A stretch of DNA of 64,000 bases from Chelydra serpentina (lineage: Eukaryota > Chordata > Testudines > Chelydridae), in NCBI GenBank assembly GCA_037349315.1, contig JBAIAC010000054.1, forward strand, positions 1,178,001-1,242,000, read 5' to 3'. The notes beneath the pieces are model-generated. The model saw only the letters and a list, made by a program, of their open reading frames with translations. It was not told the DNA's origin and searched no databases. The translations under genes and the position numbers were made by a program. Shown in pieces: positions 56,402-64,000 of this stretch; positions within the stretch are counted from its first letter, which is position 1; each line of letters begins with the position of its first letter.

Positions 56402-58119
56402 CAGCAGGATTTTTGGGGTGGGGGGTGGATAAGAGTTTAGGAGGAAAGGACCAGGAGCCAAGGTGTGTTGGGGAGAGTACACAGAAGAGAGATGGAAGAG
56501 GGGAGGAGCTGCGGTGGGGAGTGGAGAGGAGCAGAGGTGGAGGGTGGGAGGAGCCAGGCAGTGGGGGTGGATAAACAGCATTCTCAGACACACCATCACT
56601 GACTTCACTGGGAATTTTTCCTAAGTACAAATTAAGGATCTCAGGAGCTCAGAAACCTGTCATCCTAATATCTGTTGTACCCTTTGAAAGCTGAAGGGAG
56701 ATAGCATTGTTTACTGTACCTTCTTATAGCACTGCCCACGCAGAATACTGCTGCAAACTCAGCATCTCTTGACATGTATGAATGCATTTGCAAAAGCATG
56801 TGACTAAACTGCATTCAGACATAAAGATGCAGTTTTCAGTTTCCTAGCATGCCAGACTTGCAACTAGCAAATGGAGCCTTGGAAGACTGCAAATGGTCAG
56901 CAAGGCCAGAGTCTCTGTCTCGGCACAAGGACCTGCATGTGTTATGTGGGCCATTCGGGTGTATAGTTATTGAAAGCGTATCCCTAAATGTCAGCTTGTG
57001 TTACAAGGATAATAACTTTGTGTGTGACTTTTTATTTAACTGCAAATTAGGAGCCTGGATTGAAATGCTTCATTTCAGAGTTAGTGGAGGCTGCACTGGG
57101 ACTGAAAGGCTGGGACACACAAGCAAAGGGAGGCTTTGGTTATTTTTTTAAAATCCTACTGTTTGTTTTCCCAAATAAAAGAAGCGACACACCAAATAAA
57201 AGGACTGGGGCAGTCCGACGTGCGCTGGCTATCGCAGAGGAAGATTTAACTATCACGCTCCCTTACTGATGCATTCACTCACCCGAAAGAAACTGCATGA
57301 AATAAAAAATCAACCAACCAAAGACAAAACCTAACCCTTTATATTCGGCCTGGGTTCTAATAGAAAGAATGCTCACGGTGCGTCTCTCCCATCCGTCTGT
57401 CCTTTGTCTGCATTTTGTCTTCTAAGAACTTGACCCTACACCTCACCTGACTAGGCCCAGAGCTTCAAAAGTATTTACGCCCTTGACTACCACATGGATA
57501 CTTTTGAGGACCGGGGCCATCGTCCTAACTTCAATGGGACCACTCACCAAGCATGGGTGTGTAGGACTAGGGCCTTGCACTACAAGTCCCTTGGGACCAG
57601 ACTTCCTCCAGGTGTCCAAAGCACACAGTACAGTCTTAGGAGCGATATTAATTAATTCATTTCTAGTAACTGGCCAAATCCTAATTATTTCGCTCCATCC
57701 AACTCTATTCACCTTAATGTAGGGTAAAAACCACACTGATGCACATATACCAGGGCTAGTGTATCAGAACAAGAGTTCAGGGGCCAGATTCTACACTAGT
57801 GTAAACTGGTATCAGCGCCGTGGGGATTTACACCAGCTGAGGATCTGGCCAGGCTCTCCAAACAAGGAGACGTCATAGTTCTACCCAGCAGGTGTCTGCA
57901 TCCCCAGAGCGCACCCAACCCTTCTCTCTGTTCTGCTTCCTGGGATGTCCATGACTGACTTTACAGCCATGAATAATAATATTCACACAAAGCACGACTA
58001 TAAATAGATGCAAAGCACTTTGCAAACCTGACCTAATGGGCTCGTGTTCGTACACACGGGCACATCCAACCGGAGGGAAAGCGGTAAATGCTCTAAGTCA
58101 AACAGGAGTTATTTCAGGG
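56402..58119. other. No gene recognised
   Basis: A purine-rich tract runs to about 56575, then sequence without exons. Text near 57440-57600 (AGCTTCAAAAGTATTTACGCC) resembles an ancient interspersed repeat that I cannot name. Confidence 0.3.
57781..57852. repeat. Short palindromic repeat
   Basis: GGCCAGATTCTACACTAGTG at the left and CACCAGCTGAGGATCTGGCC at the right are inverted versions of each other with some mismatches. This fits a miniature inverted-repeat element, although the flanking duplication was not read. Confidence 0.5.
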
Positions 58120-58190
58120 ACATTCTCTGGCTTGTGTTCTACAGGAGATCAGAGTAGACGATGCAAGTGGTCTCTTCTGGCCTTTGTGTC
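58120..58190 (+). mobile_element. CR1-like 3' end fragment
   Basis: TTCTACAGGAGATCAGAGTA, then GGTCTCTTCTGGCCTTTG, is a diverged CR1 3' tail. Upstream coding sequence is not recognisable. Confidence 0.5.
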
Positions 58191-58315
58191 AACTGTCCAT
58201 AATGGGCCATCTTGATTATCACTTCAAAAGTTTTTTCCCCTGCTGATAATAGTTCCTCTTAATTAATTAGCCTCTTACAGTTGGCATAAATATCTTCTTA
58301 CTGTATGTTCCATTC

Positions 58316-58412
58316 TATGCATCCGATGAAGTGGCCTGTAGTCCACGAAAGCTTATGCTGAAATAAGTTTGTTAGTCTCTAGGGTGCCACAAGAGACTAA
58401 CTGTTCTTTCTT
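58316..58412 (+). repeat. Foldback-family fragment
   Basis: GCATCCGATGAAGTGG, CACGAAAGCTTATGCTGAAA and TTTGTTAGTCTCTAGGGTGC match the arms at 18338-18438. The copy is single-armed, and it lacks the ACGGCTAC tail. Confidence 0.65.
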
Positions 58413-58805
58413 CTGGCCCTGAAATCTCTGAAAGCAGCACCAGCATCTCCCTCCCTCTCCATTTAATCTCACTCCCAGCAGGTGAAACATCCAAAGTCAC
58501 GAATGACAGTCAGATGGGCTTGTCCTCACTAGAAAATTAGGGTGTGTTAGACCAGGATGTGGAGGAGTCGTGTTAACTAAGCTGATAATTACTTTGCGCC
58601 AGTGTTAGCAGGAATCAGTTGTGTAAGTGTCGCTGTGACGGGATCCCCAGGGTGCAGCCTGGGACTGTGGGACCGCTGTGCTCCCTGAACTATCTCCAGC
58701 CTGGGCCGTCTGTCACGGTACCTTGCTAGTGACCAGTGGCAAACCCCTCCAGGTGCTATCATTCAACACAACTGCATGTGGAGCTCCACACCCAGCTAGA
58801 TTGCA

Positions 58806-59198
58806 TGAATGCTCCCAGAATCAGAGGGGTAGCCGTGTTAGTCTGGATCTATAGAAGCGATAAAGAGTCCTGTGGGACTTTATAGACTAACAGACGTATT
58901 GGAGCATAAGCTTTCGTGGGTGAATACCCACTTCTTCGGATGCATGCAGTGGAAATGTCCAGAGGCAGGTATAAATATGCAGGCAAGAGTCAGGCTAGAG
59001 ATAACGAGGTTAGTTCAATCAGGGAGGATGAGGCCCTGTTCTAGCAGTTGCGGTGTGAACACCAAGAGAGGAGAAACTGCATTTGTAGTAGGCTAGCCAT
59101 TCACAGTCTTTGTTTAATCCTGAGCTGATTAAATCCTCGGCCGAGTTTCAGTTCATTTGCAAATTTGACACCATCAGCTCAGGATTAAACAAAGACTA
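58806..59198 (-). mobile_element. Foldback-family element with 5' inversion
   Basis: It starts AGAATCAGAGGGGTAGCCGTG, the complement of the ACGGCTAC tail, and contains CATAAGCTTTCGTGGGTG. Near 59103-59127 the sequence AGTCTTTGTTTAATCCTG reaches GAGCTGAT, and its 25-bp complement recurs at 59174-59198. The inverted block 59140-59198 therefore repeats and extends the 5' end of the element. It was inserted next to old CR1. Confidence 0.6.
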
Positions 59199-60020
59199 TG
59201 TTTCCCATGTAGGTCCTTGTAGACTGTGACCAAGTCACCTCTTAGTCTTCTCTTGGATCAACTAAACAGACTGAGCGTCTTTAGAGTATGTCTACGCTGG
59301 AGCTGGAAGTGTAATGTTCAGCTCTGGTTGCCGTATCTGCGTTTACTCAGTCAGAGTTAGCACACTAAAACGGACGTGTGGCTATGGTGGCATGAGCGGC
59401 TAGCGGCCCTGAGTTCGTGCCTAGGGTTTTGGATGGGATCGTACTCAGGGTGGCTAGCCTGTCAGGCTACCATGACTACACCTCTCTTATAGCATGGTAG
59501 CTCCATTACAGTTAGCGAGTTCCAACCCTGAGTTGGAAATTGCACCTCCTACTCCAGTGTAGACATACCCTCAGTCGCTCACTGTAAGTCAGGTTTTCAG
59601 ACCTCGAGTCATTCCTGTATCTCTTTCCTGAAGCCTTTCCAATTTTTCAACATCCTTTTTGAAGTCTGGACACCGGAACTGGACACAATATTCCATTCAC
59701 TAATGCCATATTCAGAGGTAATACCAAATCCCTACACCTGTTTGATATACCCCTGCTAATATAGACAAGGACTGTATTTGCCCTCTTACCCACAGCATCA
59801 CACTGGGAGCTCATGTTCAGCTGGTCATCCACCATGACCCCTAAGTCCTTTTCAGAATTTCTGGTTTCCAGGATACAGTCTCCCATTTTGTAGTGTGACC
59901 TACAATCCTTGCTCCTAGATTTACCTTGGACCTTGCATTTGGCTGTGTTAATATGCATATTGTTCAAATGATTGCTCTGTGTAATTGATCTGCCCCCACT
60001 ATTATTTACCACTCCACAGC
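59199..60020 (-). mobile_element. Old CR1 fragment, split
   Basis: Plus-strand text CTTAGTCTTCTCTTGGATCA and CAATTTTTCAACATCC is the complement of CR1 RT/3' coding sequence. The part from 59584 includes a minus frame (59647-60012) with NSEKDLGVMVDDQLNMSSQC and KRANTVLVYISRGISN, standing for the [20 protein letters not shown] block of younger copies. A miniature element at 59284-59570 splits it. Confidence 0.75.
59284..59570. mobile_element. PIF/Harbinger-like miniature element
   Basis: The ends GAGTATGTCTACGCTGG and, inverted, GGGTATGTCTACACTGG continue in similarity for about 45 bp. Flanks TTA (59281-59283) and TCA (59571-59573) fit a TNA-type 3-bp duplication with one change. It is 287 bp with no coding capacity, and inserted in the old CR1. 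Confidence 0.7.
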
Positions 60021-61250
60021 TCCTCAGGGGTATGAGCTAACCCTGGCTTTGTCTTGTGAAGACATGCCCATGGAAGTAATGAAAGGTCTTTATGTGAGGA
60101 AGGTCAGCTCTGGAGGTGTAATAGGGGCTTGGTCTGATTTCCCTCCGCCCTTTTACCCAGTATGGTGGTAGTTCCCTCGCGATAATTCTGCACTCTGCCA
60201 GCCTGCCTGTCCGCCCGGGAGGTGGGTGTGGGCCTGTGAGCTCTTACAGAACAAAGACACTGCTCTCTGTCTCACTCCAGGATACTGGAGCCTGTCTTTC
60301 TTTTTATTTCCTTCCTTCCTTAAATCTCTCCCTCATTATCAAGTTGTCTGTCATACTTTCCACACATATAAGGCAAACAACACACTTTCCATCTGAATAC
60401 ACTACAAAGAAATAAAGAACAAATATAAAGTTTCTTTGAGAGGGCAAGTAGAGTGTCTCTCTCTCTTTAAGAGCCTCCATCCTGAATCCCCCTCACAGCC
60501 CTGCCCCACTGTCTCGCCTTCTGCAGGCAGGCTGCCTACATCTAAAGGTGCAGTGTGTTGCTAACACTCATGATCTTGTCATGAGTCTCATGATAAATTA
60601 TTGTTTCCTTAAAGCCCCAGTTCCTGGAGTCTAGTGAAGATGTGATGATTTCAGCCGTCATTTGTAAAGAAAAAGTACGTTGCTAGCCCTCGTGTCTGTG
60701 AAGAAAGCTTCCCAATGTGACCCCCAATGAACCCTAAAGGCTCAAAAAGCAGAAGGCAAAGAAAAACAACACCACAGCTATTATTTGTCCATAATCTCAT
60801 GATTTTTGGTGAGCCTGACTCATGATTTTTGACCATTGTGGTTGGCTATGCTGAGTACACAGAAATAAAGTCATATCTGTGGTGCATTGAGGGCTATGTT
60901 GGAATTGCAAGCTATCGCTTTAAGAGCAAGGCAGTTTCCTGGGCTTCTTTGAAGGCTAGGAGGGCTCAGTATCAAAGTTTGCAGTCATCAGGCTGAAAAG
61001 AAATGGATGAAAGCAGGGTGGGGTGAGTTGTGCCTCTCTGCTTTAGAAGGCAGCCGGCTTTGTGTCTCTGTTTTGGGTTCTTGTCTGTTATCATTCTGAA
61101 TTCTACAAAATAAAGTCATGTGACTTTGCAATTGTCCAGCAAGAGCATTATTATCTAATTTCTTTGTGTGCATGGTGTGAAACATAACGATACCCATCTC
61201 TCTTACTGTGTTCATTTCCATTGCTGGTGACTGGCTTCAGGCAGGATTAT
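60021..61250. other. No gene; unnamed repeat at 60553
   Basis: CT-rich tracts lie at 60270-60350 and 60450-60475. The repeat at 60553-60690 is described separately. No exon is supported. Confidence 0.35.
60553..60690 (+). repeat. Unnamed interspersed repeat, copy 1
   Basis: It contains GTGTTGCTAACACTCATG, CCTTAAAGCCCCAGTTCCTG and AAAAAGTACGTTGCTAGCCC. The same ordered blocks recur inverted at 61788-61907. I do not know the family. Confidence 0.55.
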
Positions 61251-61427
61251 GAATCATAGAATCTCAGGGTTGGAAGGGACCTTAGGAGGTCATCTAGTCC
61301 AACCCCCTGCTCAAAGCAGGACCAATCCCCAATTTTTGCCCCCCATCCCTAAATGGCCCCCTCAAGGATTGAACTCACAACCTGGGGTTTAGCAGGCCAA
61401 TGCTCAGACCACTGAGCTATCCCCCCA
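61251..61427 (-). repeat. tRNA-derived SINE with CR1 tail
   Basis: Read on the minus strand it begins GGGGGGATAGCTCAGTGG (RNA polymerase III A box TAGCTCAGTGG). The B box GAGTTCAATCC follows. Then GAGGGGGCCATTTAGGGATG runs into GGTCCTGCTTTGAGCAGGGG, and the end is the CR1 3' tail with CAGAGATTCTATGATTC-type sequence. Sharing the 3' end with CR1 lets the CR1 enzyme copy the SINE, the classic SINE/LINE pairing known in turtles. Confidence 0.9.
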
Positions 61428-61659
61428 TAAACACAGCATCCTTGTTCTGCAGCCCACATGGCCATGCTAAAGATCAATCTACCTGTCACCACATCAACAT
61501 GATTCTGATGAACGCCGATTGCAGCAGGTTTGACGAGCAGAGAGTGGGCAGCTACTGTACAACACGGAGATTGCTCTGGACACAGAGAAGACAGTGTGGG
61601 GGGGATGGACGCCAGAGGAGGAGATGGTAGAAGAGTGGGTGTGGCAGGACGAGCACGCA

Positions 61660-61782
61660 GCAGGGATAGCTCAGTGGTTTGAGCATTGGTCTGCTAGACC
61701 CAGGGTTGTGAGTTCAATCCTTGAGGGGGCCATTTAGGGATCTGGACTCAATGACCTTTCAAGGTCCTTCCAGTTCTATGGA
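61660..61782 (+). repeat. tRNA-derived SINE
   Basis: GGGATAGCTCAGTGGTTTGA (A box) and GTGAGTTCAATCCTTGAG (B box) precede GGGGGCCATTTAGGGATC. It ends AGGTCCTTCCAGTTCTATGG. It is the same family as the copy at 61251, with a shorter 3' part that lacks the central GGTCCTGCTTTG segment. Confidence 0.85.
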
Positions 61783-61787
61783 ACCGT

Positions 61788-61907
61788 TAGGGCTAGAAAC
61801 GTACTTTTTAAAAATGAAAATTGAGATTCTCTTTTGATCACATGATTCCAGGACCTGGGGCTTTAAGAAAAGCACCAGATATTGTGAGACTCGCAAGAGT
61901 TGCCAAC
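61788..61907 (-). repeat. Unnamed interspersed repeat, copy 2
   Basis: The plus strand reads GCTAGAAACGTACTTTTTAA, GGGGCTTTAAGAAAAGC and GACTCGCAAGAGTTGCCAAC, the reverse complement of the order at 60553-60690. It lies immediately after the SINE. Confidence 0.55.
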
Positions 61908-62246
61908 ATGTTACTCATTCCAATTCTTTGATATTAAAAAGGAATCTGTGTTCTCCCCCCATCCTGAAGGGGGCTCTCCTTGGTCCCAAGACAGAGCTGC
62001 TGTATGGGAGCAGGAGATTACCAGTTTATTTCCATGTACACTGTAGCATTTGCTATTTTCCAGGTGCCTGGGACGGCACAGTGGTATCCCTTGCCTGGTG
62101 CTTTGAAGAGGCATAGAACAGGACAGGAGGGGAAGAGGTGAAGGAATGCAGTAAGCCAAGTCAGGTATAGCAGGGGTGGGGCTTTATGCAAGAATGGAAG
62201 AGAAGTAAGACATAAAATCAGAAGAATGAAAGGACGGCAGCATAGG
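61908..62246. other. No gene recognised
   Basis: Nothing supported. The open frames here are short and lack domains. Confidence 0.3.
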
Positions 62247-62315
62247 TTCATAGATTCCAAGGCCAGAAGGACACTGTGATCATCTACTTTGATCTCCTGT
62301 AGAACACAGGAGATC
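62247..62315 (-). mobile_element. CR1-like 3' end fragment
   Basis: GGTTCATAGATTCCAAGGCC, GAAGGACACTGTGATCATCT and GATCTCCTGTAGAACACAGG are the complement of a CR1 tail. The young CR1 begins immediately after, so it was inserted at or beside this fragment. Confidence 0.6.
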
Positions 62316-62319
62316 AAAC

Positions 62320-64000
62320 AGCAACTAACAGAAGTTACTAGATCACAGGCCCTGGTTCTCATGGGTGACTTTAATCACCCCGACATCTGCTGGGAGAGCA
62401 ATACAGCGGTCCACAGACAATCCAGGAAGTTTTGGAAAGTGTAGGGGACAATTTCCTGGTGCAAGTGCTGGAGGAACCAACTAGGGGAAAAGCTCTTCTT
62501 GACCTGCTGCTCACAAACAGGGAAGAAATAGTAGAGGAAGCAATAGTGGATGGGAACCTGGGAGGCAGTGACCATGAGATGGTCGAGTTCAGGATCCTGA
62601 CACAAGGAAGAAAGGAGAACAGTAGAATACAGAGCCTGGACTTCAGAAAAGCAGACTTTGACTCCCTCAGGGAACTGATGGGCAAGGTCCCCTGGGAGAA
62701 TAACATGAGGGGGAAAGGAGTCGAGGAAAGCTGGCTGTATTTTAAAGAAACCTTATTGAGGTTGCAGGAACAAACCATCCCGATGTGTAGAAAGAAAAGT
62801 AAATATGGCAGGCGACCAGCTTGGCTTAACAGTGAAATCCTTGCTCGTCTTAAACACAAAAAAGCAGCTTACAAGAAGTGGAAGATTGGACAAATGACCA
62901 GGGAGGAGTATAAAAATATTGTTCAGGCATGCAGGAGTGAAATTAGGAAGGCCAAATCACACTTGGAGTTGCAGCTAGCTGGAGATGTTAGGAGTAACAA
63001 GAAGGGTTTCTTCAGGTATGTTAGCAACAAGAAGAAAGTCAAGGAACGTGTGGGCCCCTTGCTGAATGAGGGAGGGAACCTTGTGACAGAGGATGTGGAG
63101 AAAGCTAGTGTACTCAATGCTTTTTTTGCCTCTGTCTTCACAGACAAGGGCAGCTCCCAGATGGCTGCACTCCGCAGCACGGTATGGGGAGGAGGTGACC
63201 AGCCCTCTGTGGAGAAAGAAGTAGTTCGGGACTATTTAGAAAAGCTGGACGAACACAAGTCCATGGGGCCGGATGCACTGCATCCGAGGGTACTAAAGGA
63301 GTTGGCCGATGTGATTACAGAGCCATTGGCCATTATCTTTGACAAATCATGGCAATCGGGGGAGGTCCCGGATGACTGGAAAAAAGCTAATGTAGTGCCC
63401 ATCTTTAAAAAAGGGAAGAAGGAAGATCCAGGGAACTACAGGCCAGTCAGTCTCACCTCAATCCCTGGAAAAATCATGGAACAGGTCCTCAAGGAATCAA
63501 TTTTGAACCACTTAAAGGAGGGGAAAGTGATCAGGAACAGTCAGCATGGATTCACCAAGGGCAAGTCATGCCTGACTAACCTAATTGCCTTCTATGATGA
63601 GATAACTGGCTCTGTGGATGAGGGGAAAGCAGTGGATGTGCTATTTCTTGACTTTAGCAAAGCTTTTGATACAGTCTCCCACAGCGTTCTTGCCAGCAAG
63701 TTAAAGAAGTATGGGCTGGATGAATGGACGGTAAGGTGGATAGAAAACTGGCTGGATGGTCGTGCTCAACGGGTAGTGATCAATGGCTCCATGTCTAGTT
63801 GGCAGCCGGTATCAAGTGGAGTGCCCCAAGGGTCGGTGCTGGGGCCGGTTTTGTTCAATATCTTCATCAACGACCTGGAGGATGGTGTGGACTGCACCCT
63901 TAGCAAGTTTGCAGATGACACTAAACTGGGAGGAGTGGTTGATACGCTGGAGGGTAGGGATAGGATACAGAGGGACCTAGACAAATTAGAGGATTGGGCC
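62320..64000 (+). mobile_element. CR1 LINE, 5'-truncated, runs off the window
   Basis: Similarity to the copy at 9-11 kb begins at CAACTAACAGAAGTTACTAG and continues to the last base. The element's 3' end is outside the window. It is close in sequence to the copies at 9-11, 31 and 39 kb. Confidence 0.92.
62435..64000 (+). CDS. CR1 ORF2, open from endonuclease end through RT (partial)
   Basis: Reading from 62435 there is no stop in 522 codons up to the window edge. The order is [48 protein letters not shown], the linker, [66 protein letters not shown] and the catalytic FADDTKLGG. Unlike the 9-11 kb copy it retains Lys where that one has a stop, and has Gln in GVPQG. The only visible lesion is upstream: the T-run at 62430 has four T residues where the 9-kb copy has five, which puts the preceding endonuclease piece ([13 protein letters not shown]) out of frame. 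Truncation removes the rest of the endonuclease, so the copy could not move by itself. Confidence 0.8.

Noticed and set aside
1..64000. CRISPR array, operon, prophage or bacterial defence system
   Set aside because: No regularly spaced identical repeats with unique spacers exist; the tandem arrays have no spacers, and the gene content is vertebrate transposons.

Overview
This window looks like vertebrate nuclear DNA, most probably from a turtle. It has no bacterial-style gene packing and is built mostly of interspersed repeats. The clues to a turtle are several long CR1 LINE copies, a tRNA-derived SINE carrying a CR1 3' tail, a DIRS tyrosine-recombinase retrotransposon, many hAT DNA transposons with readable 8-bp target-site duplications (TSDs), and foldback repeats with a shared ACGGCTAC-like tail. 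The species is inferred from remembered repeat families and was not searched.

The only host-gene candidate is a pair of exons at 20053-20156 and 21228-21305 (+). Both have consensus splice signals and they join in phase. They end in a stop codon followed by about 1.2 kb of UTR and an AATAAA signal at 22528. They encode an acidic, serine-rich C-terminus that I do not recognise.

Layout: 0.8-1.2 kb, 52-bp tandem repeat; 1.5-2.8 kb, CR1 (-); 4.5-5.2 kb, foldback repeat; 7.2-7.7 kb, LTR-like piece; 7.8-11.5 kb, nearly complete CR1 (+) with an intact SGNH-type ORF1 and a broken ORF2; 15.4-16.1 kb, solo LTR in an old LINE; 17.1-17.7 kb, GC-rich hAT element; 18.2-18.7 kb, foldback repeat and a TA-flanked miniature element; 20-22.5 kb, host gene 3' end; 23-24.4 kb, ZBED-like hAT remnant with an inverted second C-terminus; 26.8-27.8 kb, hAT inside hAT; 29.2-37.5 kb, DIRS element interrupted by two CR1 insertions; 39-40.4 kb, CR1 (-); 40.7-41.5 kb, solo LTR; 42.0-42.5 kb, cysteine-rich coding relic (-); 42.8-45.9 kb, CR1 (+); 46.5-47.2 kb, hAT inside hAT; 48.5-49.6 kb, 49-bp minisatellite; 49.8-52.8 kb, CR1 of a second lineage; 53.0-56.4 kb, hAT element with a decayed zinc-finger/hAT transposase; 58-60 kb, foldback and old CR1 pieces; 61.3 and 61.7 kb, two SINEs; 62.3 kb to the end, a young CR1 whose reverse transcriptase is still open.

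The elements form a record of nested insertions: CR1 into DIRS, hAT into hAT (twice), a PIF/Harbinger-like miniature element into old CR1, and hAT into purine-rich DNA. Most long reading frames belong to transposons, or to a minisatellite that happens to stay open in several frames. I see no operon, CRISPR array or defence system. The least explained items are the cysteine-rich relic at 42 kb, the unidentified host exons, the foldback repeats, and a paired unnamed repeat at 60.6 and 61.8 kb.
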